64,000 nt of DNA from Sesamum alatum (GCA_034509735.1 JACGWO010000007.1:20550046-20614045), one strand, 5' to 3'. Positions 45,856-58,334 are shown, counted from the first letter of the stretch. Notes: generated by a model from the letters alone, not told the origin. Made by a program: numbers and translations.

Positions 45856-47008
45856 TATGATCCTGAGCTGGTATAATTAGGGTACCAACCGAGATGCGAT
45901 TATAGTTGATTGTGCAGTTTTTAGGAATTCCAGTGAGTACAAATTGTGGATAATCATGTACGGATAATGTCAATTGTCTCGAAACACAAAATTCTAATAC
46001 TTTAGATTACGTTTGGTTCGCGTGATTAGGCGTGATAAATTGCGTATCATATATAATTATACATTTGATTTATGTTATTAGAGTCCGATATTAATATTGG
46101 GCATGGTCTTACAATTTTTATTTACGGGATAGTGTATCTCATTTCTTAGGTGGAATACACTATCTTTTTTATTAGTCTAAGCCACGATAAAAAGTTTCTT
46201 CCTCATACGTCCTTTCCGCTTAAAGTTGACATAAATTTCATGATCCATATGTTCATTAATTATTAAGTTGGTTGATTATTTTTTATTTATTCACGAAAAT
46301 CACTTTTTTTTATGAAAATAAGATGTAACCCACTTTTTTTACTTTGATTTTTTTGTTACTTGTGAAATGTGCATACATACTCAAAAGAATGTACTTTAAA
46401 TTATAATAAATAATAATAAAATATAATAAAATATTACTTCATTTTTTTTTAGGATTTTCTGAAAAAAATTTGACCATTTGATTAGTTATTAAATTTCAAA
46501 AATAGAATTTTAGTCATATTTTTATAATTATTTTAAAAAAAATTAAACCTAGGTTCTTTTTTTTTTTTTAATTGAATGTCTATTTGAACTTCTGCTTCAT
46601 ACGAATGTCGAAAAGAATATTCCACAAAAATTATTATTTTTAGAATTATATTTCAATAAATATTTAGAGGTTTTTTTTAATCTTTGTAATTATTCAGAAG
46701 CTGTAATGTCAAAATGAAAATAACTTAAAAATGGAACCGTTAATTATTTTTTTACATTTAATCATATTTTGTAATCCCTTCAATCAAACACTATATTATA
46801 TTATCATATGGAATATCACACGTACAATATATCAAACCAAAAAACTATATATAATAGATGATGGAATTAGTTATAATTCCAATTCTCATCACACCCAATT
46901 CAATCATATCTAATCATATCATACGACTCCAACGACGCCAAAGATTAATCCTTCAACTAACAGTTTTGGGCTAAAGAAAAGGAAAAATGCATTTTCTTTT
47001 TAATTTTA
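45856..47008. other. AT-rich intergenic sequence, no gene
   Basis: No coding signal. 46010-46060 (GTTTGGTTCGCGTGATTAGG) and 46760-46920 contain words seen in MITE ends, but arms could not be paired. Poly-T and TA runs are frequent. Confidence 0.4.
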
Positions 47009-47816
47009 GAGTTAAATACAGTTACCATCCTTAAAGTATTCACCCCACATCAATTACCTCTTTAAAGTATTAAAACCTTTAAAAGAATCCCTGGTCTTCT
47101 AATTTCTTTCATTTTTAAGTTCAAAAGTCCGTTTTAGCCTCATTAAAAATTACTTTTTGAAAAAAAAAATTAAAGGACTTTTTAAAATACCAAAACCCAC
47201 TCTTTTTTTAAACTTTGTCTAATTCTAGTTTCACTTGTTCATGATCGAGCTCTTTTTATTTTCGTAACCCTTAAGTACCTAGCGCTCATTTTATTTTAGT
47301 TTTCATTGTTTGTCAAACCAAATTAAAAATAAATTTGTACATGAATATATATATATATATATATTTATTTACTTAAACAAATATACAATTAATAAAATGG
47401 AAAGAGCTTATCATGAGCTAATAAGAAAATATACAATTAATATATATTTATATATATATATGGTAATTATATAAATGTGATAATTATATGAATAATTTAT
47501 TTTAACTTGGTTGACAAATAAGTGAAATTAAATAAAATGAGCTCCAAATACTTTAAAATTTATAAAAATAAAAGGAGCTCGATGAACAAGTGAAAACATA
47601 GAATTAGATAAAATTTTAAAAAAAAAAGTGATTTTGGTATTTTAAAATTTTCTTTAATTTTTTGAATAAATCAATAGTAAGGGTAACATGGACGTTTGAA
47701 CTTCAAAAGTTAAAGGTGTTAGAAGGTCAGGGTTTTTTTTTTTTGAAGGTTTTAATACTTTAGGGGAGTAATCGATGTCGAGTGGATACTTGAGGAGTGC
47801 TAACTGTCTTTAGCCC
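47009..47816. mobile_element. Mutator-like MITE with long arms
   Basis: The left end GAGTTAAATACAGTTACC is nearly the complement of the right end (...TAACTGTCTTTAGCCC), and similarity continues inward for about 200 bp. Identical 9-bp flanks TTAATTTTA at 47000-47008 and 47817-47825. Non-coding; TA-rich centre. Confidence 0.85.
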
Positions 47817-47870
47817 TTAATTTTATAATCTAGGATAAATTTAAAAAAAGTAGGTTTTTCAATTCAATTT

Positions 47871-48127
47871 TGGAAAAAATGCAATTACCCCCCTTGTGAT
47901 ATGAAAAATGTGCAAAAAACCCCCTGTGAAAAAATAAATAGCAATTTACCCCTTGTATTTTAAAAAATGGAGCAAAAAACCCCTTAAAAACGGAGTGAAA
48001 ATCCCCTTGTGAGGGAGTTGTTTGCTGCATTTTGAATAACACAGGAGGGTAAAATTACTAGTTATTTTTTCAAAGGGGGATAATTGCTCGTTTTGGTTAA
48101 CACAGAGGAGTAAATTGCATTTAACCC
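47871..48127. mobile_element. 257-bp Mutator-like MITE upstream of the HD-Zip gene
   Basis: Left end TGGAAAAAATGCAATTACCC and right end ...GTAAATTGCATTTAACCC are inverted complements. Identical 9-bp flanks ATTCAATTT at 47862-47870 and 48128-48136. Its right arm contains a perfect L1-box octamer at 48116-48123. Confidence 0.85.
48116..48123 (-). promoter_or_regulatory. L1 box (perfect) inside a MITE arm
   Basis: TGCATTTA on plus, TAAATGCA on minus, the L1 box bound by HD-Zip IV proteins in epidermal genes. It is about 1.2 kb upstream of the HD-Zip IV start codon. A match this short can arise by chance; the context makes it interesting. Confidence 0.35.
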
Positions 48128-48507
48128 ATTCAATTTCTGTCGAATTTGTCATGACATGCCAAGCACATGTTTTTCCTCCCAAAAAATGACATTTTCTGTC
48201 AAATTGAACCCAAATATTTTACTTTTTTTTAAATGATTATTTTCAATTGCAAAATTAAAATTAAAATGAACCAAAATGCCACTCCACTACAATTACATAA
48301 CAAAAAAATGCATTTGTCCCCTAAACAAATTATCTTGGGAATATGTACTCATACGGGTTTTATTTTTTCTTTCTCTTGCTAATTACTCATAAGGGGCTAA
48401 AAAGAATAAGGAAAAAAGCGTTTCAATTGAAGCAATTGAAGAGGTTTGACTTATGTAGGGGGCTCACTCTTAGAAGAAAACGCGTTTATAGCCCATCAGA
48501 ATCGCGC

Positions 48508-48513
48508 CACGTG
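48508..48513. promoter_or_regulatory. G-box
   Basis: CCACGTGT contains CACGTG, the core bound by plant bZIP and bHLH factors, about 820 bp upstream of the start codon and just upstream of the probable transcription start region. Short motif, so only a candidate. Confidence 0.35.
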
Positions 48514-48594
48514 TTCTGAAACAGCCACGCCCACACCCCCTCTCTGATCACCCGCCCTTTGATCGGTTTCTTCTTCGTATTCGCAGTTAAAGCT

Positions 48595-48602
48595 CGCATT
48601 TA
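48595..48602 (-). promoter_or_regulatory. Near-L1-box motif
   Basis: CGCATTTA on plus (TAAATGCG on minus), one base off the L1-box consensus, in the proximal promoter or 5' UTR of the HD-Zip IV gene. HD-Zip IV genes such as ATML1 and PDF2 are known to be controlled through L1 boxes. Confidence 0.25.
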
Positions 48603-48639
48603 ACCCCACCCCAGCTGTGGTGAATTCACAATTACCATT

Positions 48640-49332
48640 ACGGGGGAGAAGAAAAGGCATTAAAAGCAACACTCTCTGCAAGAACTGTAAGAGATAGAGC
48701 GCCCAAGAGAAAACAAAACTAGAAAAAGGATAATAAAGAAGAAAAGAGTTACAGAAAAACAAGGAAGAAGAAGAGGAAGACTTTATAGCACAACCGACAC
48801 CACTAAGTGGGTATTTACTCTTACTCGTTTTCAGCTTTCTAACCCCTTCTTTTCATTTGCTTCAATTTTTTTTCTTTTTTAAACTCATTTCATTAATTTT
48901 TGGTTGGTATATATCTTTTCTTCTTCTTTTAAATTTACAGTATCAGTGTTGTTTCCTCTCTTTCTGCCTTAAAGAGGGAGACGAGTTCTTCATTCCCACC
49001 TGAGTACTCTTGATGACCTTTTACTCTTTCTGCATGTTCTTTTGCACAGCCCTTGTGTTTTTTCAGCATTATTTGCTGTGATCTAAGGCAAATTTGGACA
49101 GGATTTGAAGTATCTTTCTTGATGGGGTTTTCTAATGGTGTTCACTGACGTCTTGTCTTTCACTTTCAATTTATGAATGGCATTTCCTTTTCTTTTTTTG
49201 TTCTGATTTTCTTTTGTGAATTACATTTTTCACAGGTGTGGATAAAGAAAAAGGACCAGAATTGAGGTAGCCCTATTTCCAGAAGCATACCTTTCTTTCA
49301 GAAGCTTTAGAGAGGATTAAAGAAGGGAAAAA
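48640..49332 (+). other. Probable 5' UTR with an intron of the HDG5-like gene
   Basis: GA- and CT-rich transcribed-looking sequence. A donor near 48811 (GTGG|GTATTTAC) and an acceptor at 49235 (TTTTTCACAG|GTGTGG) would remove about 425 bp, leaving about 97 bases of UTR before the ATG. UTR introns are common in HD-Zip IV genes. The transcription start is not defined by sequence alone. Confidence 0.45.
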
Positions 49333-52300
49333 ATGTTTGGAGATTGTCAAGTTCTGTCAGCCATGGGAGGGAATGGTATTCCCTCGGACAACTCTCTCTA
49401 TTCGTCGTCGATGCAGCATCCCAACTCTAGTTTCATGCCTGCCATCAACCCTTTCAACATTTTTTCTCCTATTATTCCAGTGAGTAGAATTTAAATAAAA
49501 TATTCTTGTATGGTTTTGGAAAATTTTGGTTAATTAGCAATTGATTGTTAGCAGAAAGAAGAAATTACTGGGATGGCTAAAAGCAAAGAGGAATTAATGG
49601 AAAGTGGGTCTGGAAGTGAACATATTGAAGGGGTTTCAGGAAATGAACAAGAGGCGGAGCAACAGCCGCAGACGAAGAAAAAGCGCTACCACCGTCACAC
49701 CACCCGCCAAATCCAAGAAATGGAAGCGTACGTTACCCCCCACCCTCCGTCCCTCCCACGGTGTCGTTTTTGTGAGAGTCATAGACATATGTAAAAATTA
49801 ATGTTGCATTAATTTAACAGTTTGCAAAACATGCAGGTTGTTTAAGGAGTGTCCACACCCAGATGACAAACAACGACTAAAACTAAGCCAAGAACTTGGT
49901 CTCAAACCACGACAAGTCAAGTTTTGGTTCCAAAATCGCCGAACCCAAATGAAGGTAAGCGTTTTAGCATCATGCCATTACTCTCTCTCTCTCTCCCCCT
50001 ATCTCTCTGAGAGAGAGAGAGAGAGCTTTCATTTTCATGGAAGACCCTCAATTTCTTTTCCAGCTGTGAAGAGTTAACCATATATAACAGTAGCGTATGC
50101 GGTAGCCAGCACGATTTTTCATGACATAATTAGGGCTGTGTTTCATTTACTACAAAAGGTCAAAAACGAAAGCCCTAACAAGAAACTGGAAGTATAAGTG
50201 CGTATGCTACGTACCCACCCACCACAGCGCGCACATTAGCCATGAGGAACATCACATTAACTTAGGGTTGCTTTCAGAGTCTGCAATGCCATTAATGTAG
50301 GCCAGCAGTCAACCCTACCTCCACTACTGCATGGAGTCCCCAACCGGGCAAAAGGAGCAAAAGACTTTAATGCCCGCATATTAGGGTTTGAGTCTTGGAG
50401 ACATATCACAGCTAATAATTAACTCTTTATCCAAAACCAATTAATGAATTAAATTTAATTTCTCCGTATAAAATTGTACCTAGCAAAAAACATAAATAAA
50501 TTTAAACTAAGGTTTAATTATGTGTGAGCTTATGAATCGATTTCTCATTAAATGTATGGATATTTGTCTCGCTATATTTGAGTTTATTTATTATTATTTT
50601 TTTATTTTATTGTTATTTGCAATTTGAATGTTAGTGAGTGATGCAACGAAATATTGAGTGGTATTTTAAAATTCAGAAAATTATAATTTTGGTCCCAAAT
50701 TTTAGGATGATTTGCAATATTAGTCTCACTTTAAAAAACTGCTGCAAAGTCAGTCTCGTAATTTAGCAAAATGTTGCAAAGTTGGTTCCAAAGTTTGCTT
50801 CAAATACTGCAAAGTTAGTTCCAAAAGTTGCAACTTTATTTATGGTGGGACTAACTTTGCAACATTTTCATAAAGTGTAGGACTATTGGCTATTTCAGGA
50901 AGTATGCGATAACATTGCAAACAACCATATATTTTAGGACCCAAATTGCAATTCCCTCTTTAAAATTATATATGGTCTAGTTATACAAACAATTGTCGAT
51001 TGAGTTGTTCTATATTTTTTTGATTTAATTTTGATTATTATACGTAAATAGGCACAGCAAGACAGGCAAGACAACGTTGTGCTGAGGGCAGAAAATGAGA
51101 GCTTAAAGAACGAGAACTATCGGTTGCAAGCAACATTGAGGAATATAGTGTGCCCTAACTGTGGAGGTCCAGCCATGCTGGGGGAGATGGGATATGATGA
51201 GCAGCAGCTACGGATCGAAAACGCCCGTCTCAAGGAGGAGGTACTTGAATTTTTACCGGTTATTCAGGTTTTTCAAACTCAATCTTTGAACATGAACACT
51301 GCTTTATAGTAAAGAACAAATTACATAGTTCTAGTTAATTATGCATTGTAGTTGGCTTGCCATATCCTCGTACAATTTGATCGACGCCATATTTTTTAAA
51401 CTTAATTAGTAATATATGTGTGTAATTTTCGCCCGATGAAATTATACCTTTAGTCCTATAGGATAGGAAGTTCAATACTTTTAGTCTTTCGATTTACAGG
51501 ATTTAATTCCAAAATTAAGAAAATTCGAAACATTTAGTCCCATAAATCCATAAAACAGAAGACTAAATGTGTCGAGATAAAAAAAATAAAAAAAAAAAAA
51601 GGACTAAATGTGTCGAGATTTTTTAATTTTGCGATTATTTGAAAATCCTATAAAGCATGGAGGACTAAATGTGTTTAACTTCTTATCCTATGCGACTAAA
51701 CATGTAGTTTTTTATTTTTGCTGTTTATGCGTAGTATGGGAACGTACGATGTTGTATGATAAGATATTAATTAAGTGATGTGCTAAAAATTGTAACGTAT
51801 GCTATATATATATATATATATTTATTTTTTTTATTTTTGCATAATATTGTTTTTTATTTGCCTAGCTAAGATCCAATGATTGTATTTGAATTGTTATATT
51901 ATCATAATTATTACTAACGATATATGTATACTGATATAGAATAATATCATAAGTTGTTATCACCACAGTTTGATGTTATCCATAACGTTTACAATAATTC
52001 CTATCGGTTGAAAATTACATAAATATATTTGTCTTCTAAAGCTTGTGAAACTGAAATTCATAATTATGGGATTTGGCATTGAGTTCGACATCTTTAGTAA
52101 TTATCAATTTAATCCTGTATTTATTTTTTCTTATGCATTTAGTCTTAATTTTGATATATTTGATTCAAGGCACCACATATTTGGTCCTTCGGATCGTACA
52201 ATTGGTTTTGGGTTAACAAATTTAGTCCTGAATTATTAAATTTAGTTCTTCATAAAGTTTTCCAGCCAACCTTTCTTACCGGAAAAGCAAGTCATTGCCA

Positions 52301-55300
52301 CGTGGGTTGACACAACATTGCCACGTCGTAATTTTCGGCAACATTTTCGGACAAAAATTTAATAACCCAGAACCAAATTTTAAGACCAAATGTGTGGAGA
52401 CTTGTGAATTATTTGTTAACATGAAATCCATGCCTACTGTTTGGTAAGAGTTTTGACGCGAAAACTAATAATAAAAACTAGTATGCATGGCACACTTAAA
52501 TGAGTGTGTGTAACTAAATATAAATTTAAAAATTAATTTTTATTTGAAGTTAAAAATGTGAAAATAAAAACAGAAAAAAGTTACAAATGTTAAAAATAGT
52601 GAAAGTTGAGAAGAGTGGGCATTTTGGGAGTTTAGAAAAATGGTATGAAATTTAGAAGAGTGGGATAATGAGAAGTTAATAAATAAATAAATAAATTAAA
52701 ATAAAGGGTTAATTACACTTAGATCCCTTCTGAAAATGCATAATTACACTTTCCCCTAAAGAAGTTTTGAAATTACACTTACACCCGCTCTAAAAATTCT
52801 CTGTTTACACTTGACCTCCATTCGTTACAGTTTTGACGAAAAATGTTCATTTCAACAAAAATAATTACCTAAATTTTTACTTTTACCTTTCGTTTAACAT
52901 TCTCGTGTAATAATTTTGTACTTATAAGAGGATAAGTGTAATGTATACATATGGAGTTAGGCCAATATTATTATATTTTTTCCTTGTAAGCACAAAATTA
53001 TTACACGAGAATGTTAAATGAAAGGTAAAATTAAAAATTTATATAATTATTTTTGTTGAAATGAACATTTTCCATCAAAACTGTAACGAATGGAGGTCAG
53101 GTGTAAACAGAGAATTTTCAGAGGGGGTGTAAGTGTAATTTAAAAACTTCTTTGGGGGAAAGTGTAATTATGCATTTTTAGAGGAGGTCTAAGTGTAATT
53201 AACCCTAAAATAAATATTAAAGAAACATATAAATAATTATCAGATCCAAAAAAGTACGACAACAATTAGGTGCTCTCATGGGAAATTCTTGCCCAAATTG
53301 GGTTTATCGGGACCTAAATCAATTATATGGAATATACTTGTTGTGTGATTGGTTCACAGTTCAGGGAAAGTTATTAATCACATGACAAGTGTATACTTAT
53401 TTTGTGATTGGTTTGATTCGACGTAACCTGATTTGAGTAAGAATTTTTCGTACTCTCACTTAAAAAGAATTTAGGTTATTTTTGGTCCTATAACTATACT
53501 CTATTCTCATTTTAGTCATTTATCTTTTTAGGATTTCAAAAAAGTCCTGTAACATTTTAATTGTCACAATTTTGGTCCTCACTTCGCCGGAATTTCTTTA
53601 ACATCGCCAGAAATGTCTGAAATTTGGGCCGCCACGTCAGACATTTCCGACAACTTTGGAGACATTCCGGCGAAATGAGGACCAAAATCGTGACAATTAA
53701 AAAGCTACACGAACTTTTTGAAACCGTAAAAAGATAGAAGATTAAAACGAGAATGGAATATAGTTACGTGACTAAAAATGACTTTAAGCCCACTTAAAAA
53801 TCAGGTCTATACAAGGCCATGCATAAATATGCCAATGATAACATAAACGTTTCCTTTCTCCTTTCTTATAACTGGAATGGTTGTGATGATCTGACACAGT
53901 TGGAGCGAATGTGTTGCCTTGTTTCGCAATACACCGGGCGCCCGATGCCGGGAATGGGACAGGCGCCTCTCCTCCCCACTTCACTGGACTTGGATGTGAG
54001 TTCATATCCAAGAAAATACGATCAAGACCACATGACCAACTGCCCTCCTGATCATATGATTCCTCTACCATTTATGCCTGAAAACTCCCAGTTCCCGGGT
54101 AGCGCTTTGATTCTGGAAGAGGAAAAGTCTCTAGCCCTCGACCTGGCCGTGTCGTCTATTGATGAACTAGTGAAGATGTCCCACACGGCTGAGCCACTAT
54201 GGGTTCCGGCAGCGGACACCGGGAAGCAGGTTCTCAATCTTGATGAGTATGCAAGAATGTTTTCTTGGTCGGCGAACCTCAAACAGCATTCTCCTCAGTT
54301 CAGGACTGAAGCAACCAGACACACTGCTGTTGTTATAATGAATAGCATCACCCTTGTCGATGCATTCCTTGATGCAGTACGTATATTTAATTCTTTCCCA
54401 AGTCTGAGAATAAAAGCCTATATATTTCTTAAACATGCATCTTAGCTATTTGTGTCTTTCAGAATAAATGGATGGAGTTGTTTCCATGCATCATTTCCAG
54501 AGCAAAAACACTTCAAGTAGTGCATTCAGAGGTTTCTGGGCATGCAAATGGTTCTCTTCACCTGGTGAGTTAATTTCTATCTTCCATTTTGAAGGATAAC
54601 GTCCCATGCACGTTGTATTCTCCTCTTCAAACTACTTCTTTTTTTTTTTCCACGCACAAACCCACTCACGAACCCACTCACACACACTTCCAAAGGGACT
54701 CCTCTTCAAACTACTTATATATTGGTATTGTTCATCGAATTTCCCGGCCTGGAACACGCAGATGTATGCAGAAGTACAGGTTCTTTCCCCACTGGTACCA
54801 ACAAGAGAAGCTCACTTCCTTCGGTATTGCCAACATAATGCAGAGGAGGGAACTTGGGCTATTGTTGATTTCCCCCTCGATGGCTTGCACAACGACTATC
54901 CACCGTCTTTTGCTTATTACAAGAGACGCCCATCTGGATGCATCATTCAGGACATGCCTAACGGATACTCCAGGGTGACTCCCTACTCACACACACACTT
55001 CGCACACTATCTGTGTACAAGCACCGTGCAAAAAGTCTCAGGGACATATATTAATCTAAAAATAAGGTCTAGAAAAACATTTGGAATTTATATTTACTTT
55101 ACATGTCTTTGGAATTCTTGCAGGTAACGTGGGTTGAGCATGCGGAAGTTGAAGATGGTCCTATTCATCAAGTTTTTAGTAGTTTAGTGAGCAGTGGCAT
55201 GGCCTTTGGCGCGCAACGGTGGTTAGCTGTTTTGCAGCGACAATGCGAGAGGCTTGCCAGCCTCATGGCCAGAAATATATCTGATCTCGGAGGTAATTAC

Positions 55301-56935
55301 CCTTGGGGCAAAATATTTTTTTAGTCCTTTTAAATAGGGTCAGATTCATTTTTGGTATCATTATTTATCTAACTATAGGGTTTGGTCCTATTAAATATAA
55401 ATTCAGACTTATTTGATCCCAACTCCGTTTATGTCCGTTAAAAATTTCAGAATTATTGGGACCAAATAAGCCCAAATTCAGGCTTATTTGGTCCCAATAA
55501 GTCATGTGCAGAGCATGACAAATGACTTATTGGGACCAAATAAGTTTGAATTTGGATTTAACGGGACCAAAACCTACACTTGAATAAATAATGATACCAA
55601 AAATGACTTTGACCCTGTTTAACGGGACTAAAAAAATATTTTGCTCCTACACTTGGTTCGATATATCTTCCTAAATCAACTCATTATAACCATATTGTCA
55701 CGAGAGAGATGGCCCGAGTTCCTGGCTGGACAAGTAGTCGTCATGAGGCCTCGTCATATCTTGTCTACAGTTCAAGTTTAACGTGCAATTTTAAATGGCA
55801 CCGCCCCTCATCAATTCATGCGTGCATATATGCCTTCTAGTAGCATAACATCCAGTGTTACTAATTGTTACTCTTCATAACAAATGATATCCTCTTCCTT
55901 AATTCTTAAAATTACAGTGATTCCGTCTCCTGAAGCGCGGAAAAGTTTGATGAATTTGGCTCAGAGGATGACTCGAACATTCTGTCTTAACATAAGCACA
56001 TCCTACGGGCAATCTTGGACAGCCCTCTCTGATTGTGCCGATGATACTGTTAGAATAACCACCAGAAAAGTAACTGAGCCTGGCCAGCCTAATGGCTTGA
56101 TTCTTAGTGCTGTGTCCACGACTTGGTTACCCTATCAACACAATCAGGTGTTCGATTTCTTGAGGGATGAGCGTCGCAGAGCTCAGGTGATCGCATAACT
56201 CTTTCGCCTTGTTTCTTTTAAATTCAAAGCTGATAGTGACCTTAATTATTTTGCATCTGTGCAGCTAGAAGTTCTCTCCAATGGGAATTCATTACACGAG
56301 GTGGCTCATATTGCTAATGGCTCTCACCCTGGGAACTGCATTTCTCTTCTTCGTATCAATGTAGGTGTAAATATTGTGAGTTTTGTTCAAATTTTCTCCT
56401 TCACAAGTCTTATAATAATACTTGTAATGAATCGCAGGTTGCTAGCAACTCATCTCAGAGCGTAGAGCTGGTGCTGCAAGAGAGCTGCTCAGATGATTCA
56501 GGGAGTATAGTAGTCTACACCACCATCGACGTTGACGCAATTCAGATGGCAATGAATGGTGAGGACCCATCCTGCATTCCACTTCTCCCCTTGGGATTTG
56601 TCATAGTCCCAATGGGGCATATTGCCAACAATGACTCTGGTATTGTTGACACAAAGCAAGCCTCAGAGAACGGTCACCTGCCCGACTCTGGCTGCCTGCT
56701 CACCGTTGGCCTTCAAGTTCTTGCAAGCACAATCCCAAGTGCAAAGCTAAATCTTTCAAGTGTGACTGCAATTAACCATCACCTGTGCAACACTGTCCAA
56801 CAAATTAACGCAGTTCTTGGCACCATCAGTGGAAATAACTTCTCCGAGAATCTTGAGGTTTTGGCGCCTAACATAGATCCTGAGCCTGCACTACCTGCAG
56901 AGAACAAGCCAAAGGATCCCGGTGCCACATCTTAA
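49333..56935 (+). CDS. HDG5: Class IV HD-Zip transcription factor, HDG5/ROC3-like
   Basis: Eleven coding exons join in frame to 816 codons: 49333-49479, 49555-49727, 49837-49954, 51052-51240, 53900-54376, 54463-54564, 54762-54974, 55124-55292, 55918-56186, 56265-56360, 56438-56935. All introns are GT-AG. It starts [13 protein letters not shown], as remembered for rice ROC3. Homeodomain about residues 90-146 (KKKRYHRH...KFWFQNRR). Zipper-loop-zipper about 147-215 with CPNCGGP. START lipid-binding domain about 284-535. Then the C-terminal HD-Zip IV domain. Length is close to Arabidopsis HDG5 (about 826). The family binds L1-box DNA in the nucleus and controls epidermal fate, flower and trichome development. 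No stop or frameshift seen. The ortholog name is inferred from recalled sequence. Confidence 0.93.
50674..50958. mobile_element. Mutator-like MITE in intron 3
   Basis: Left end CAGAAAATTATAATTTTGG and right end ...CCCAAATTGCAATTCCCTC are imperfect complements. Identical 9-bp flanks TTTAAAATT at 50665-50673 and 50959-50967. The sequence repeats TTGCAAAGTTAGT-like words. It accounts for part of the 1.1-kb intron. Confidence 0.8.
51438..51710. mobile_element. Inverted-repeat element in intron 4
   Basis: CCTTTAGTCCTATAGGATAGG near the left end pairs with CTTATCCTATGCGACTAAAC near the right end, and similarity continues inward (GACTAAATGTGTCGAG repeated twice). Exact ends and target duplication are not resolved. 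Confidence 0.55.
52706..53205. mobile_element. Mutator-like MITE, family E, in intron 4
   Basis: 500 bp, starting GGGTTAATTACACTTAGATC and ending with its complement. Identical 9-bp flanks TAAAATAAA at 52697-52705 and 53206-53214. Closely related to the copy at 20785-21259 over its full length. The left and right halves fold onto each other. Confidence 0.9.
53266..53462. mobile_element. Small inverted-repeat element in intron 4
   Basis: AGGTGCTCTCATGGGAAATT on the left pairs imperfectly with AATTTTTCGTACTCTCACTT on the right over about 38 bp. No clear target duplication. It also contains a doubled TATACTTNTTNTGTGATTGG phrase. Confidence 0.45.
53467..53791. mobile_element. Mutator-like MITE close to the intron 4 acceptor
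   Basis: Left end GAATTTAGGTTATTTTTGG is complementary to the right end. Identical 9-bp flanks ACTTAAAAA at 53458-53466 and 53792-53800. The arms read GGTCCTATAACTATACTC and its complement. It ends only about 100 bp before exon 5, yet the acceptor CTGACACAG is intact. Confidence 0.85.
55307..55647. mobile_element. Mutator-like MITE in intron 8
   Basis: 341 bp; GGCAAAATATTTTTTTAGTC at the left pairs with its near-complement at the right. Flanks TACCCTTGG (55298-55306) and TACACTTGG (55648-55656) match at eight of nine bases. It lies only about 14 bp after the exon 8 donor, which is still a normal GGTAATT. Confidence 0.8.
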
Positions 56936-57632
56936 TTGCGCACAAATAACTCCAAAATCTTTCTCAGCAATGTTTATATTTTGGATGAAACCCTACCGGG
57001 ATTGATCATCGATCATTTAAAAAACCCTTCTGCTGATCTTTTGATGCGGAGAAAGAGGAAGGAGGAGTTCACTTGAGGGCTTAAGGTATTATGACTGAAT
57101 CTTCTCTTTTCGTTGTGGTATGAAGACATTGTAACGAAGTTATAGTACGAGGTAGTTGTTAGGTAGGTTGCGTTGAGATAACTGGGGTGGGTAGTAGTTA
57201 ATGTCATGGTTTGGGAATTAGAAGTCAAGAGCGCACCAGCAGCTGATGTGATCCTTGCTACTTGTTAAGGCTATGAATGTTGACTAGTTATAGCCTCGAC
57301 ATGTAGCAAGGGTGGTGGTTCGGGTATTGACTTCTTCTGCTCATTACCGGTGCCTCTTCTTAATGGCCATCATATTCAGTTCAGAATGAATGGTGGATTA
57401 TTGATTGTTGTTAGTCTTCTGGCGTGCATATTTTTTTTTGGTGTTGCTTTCTATCTTATTAGAAATCTGCGCAGTTTGTGGGTTGGGCCTTTGGTCGGAG
57501 ACTCGGAAACCTCGAGGCCCCCAATCTTGGGGCAATCACACCCTTTATATTTTATATTATTATATTATATTATATTATATTATTTATTATTTATTACATA
57601 TTATATATATATTTATGTATATATATATATAT
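56936..57632 (+). other. 3' UTR and downstream AT-rich repeat
   Basis: 56936 to roughly 57500 looks like 3' UTR or flank of the HDG5-like gene; the polyadenylation site is not clear. 57540-57632 is a TATTA/TA microsatellite. The open frames at 57350-57759 show no domain. Confidence 0.4.
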
Positions 57633-58015
57633 TGAAAGAGTCGGGTACAACGTGGGAACGTGGCGCAAGCGTAAAATAAAAGAAATTTCAAATGATTTCA
57701 AAGGGGTGCTCCCTTTGAATTCCTGGGCGTTTGGTGTTTTCAAAAGTATCATAACATAAATAAAAATATATTTAAACATGTGGCTAGAGGGGGAAAAAAA
57801 TAAGTACAATAACTTAAATCGAAACATTACCTTTTTTGTTTCACATGTAGATTGACAATAAGCATTGATTCTCTTTTCGTTCCTTTTCCGTGCACTTCAG
57901 GACCTAAAATTCCTCTAAAGATGTTCTGCACCACATTAGGAATGTAGATCTAGATGCTAGGTAGAAGTTAGATCGAGTAAGAAACGAAACCGTATTACAC
58001 TATTGATTAGTGTAT
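57633..58015 (-). mobile_element. LTR of copia family D (D3), first part
   Basis: Starts TGAAAGAGTCGGG at 57633, the best-preserved left end of family D in this window, and follows D1 and D2 (CAAGCGTAAAATAAAAG, GTGCTCCCTTTGAA) to ...TTGATTAGTG, where a CACTA-type MITE is inserted. Confidence 0.82.
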
Positions 58016-58334
58016 CACTAGAAAAAAATCAATATTAGTTACATTTTTTATGACTATGACTAAAAACCTTAGTAAATTACTATTATTAGCTACGGTTAAA
58101 TGAAAATCGATGTAAAAACTTAACTTTTTCAACCATGAAAAACATATTTGCCATGACTTTTAGCCGTAGTAAAAACATTTGTCATGACTTTTAGCCATAA
58201 TAAATGTTTTAGCCACTCTCGCAAAAACCACAGCCGACAATAGTTGCATGGTCATGGTCAATAACTATTCACTGTAATTTTTTAATATTAACCATGGCAA
58301 TTAGCCATGGTTAAATATCATATTTTCTGTAGTG
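58016..58334. mobile_element. Non-autonomous CACTA element (319 bp)
   Basis: Begins CACTAGAAAAAAATC and ends ...TTTTCTGTAGTG (complement CACTACAGAAAA). TAT precedes it (58013-58015) and follows it (58335-58337), the 3-bp duplication typical of CACTA elements. The interior repeats TTAGCCATGG and TTAGCCGTAG-like words as subterminal repeats. No gene. Confidence 0.82.

Noticed and set aside
45856..47008. A hAT- or Tourist-like element suggested by GTTTGGTTCGCGTGATTAGG
   Set aside because: No complementary arm or target duplication could be placed with confidence.
53819..54445. 208-codon frame taken as a separate gene
   Set aside because: 53900-54376 is exon 5 of the HDG5-like gene; the codons before and after are intron sequence with proper acceptor and donor.
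57350..57759. Small membrane-like open frames downstream of the HD-Zip gene
   Set aside because: They run into a TATTA microsatellite, overlap in three frames and have no recognisable domain; more likely 3' UTR and flank.
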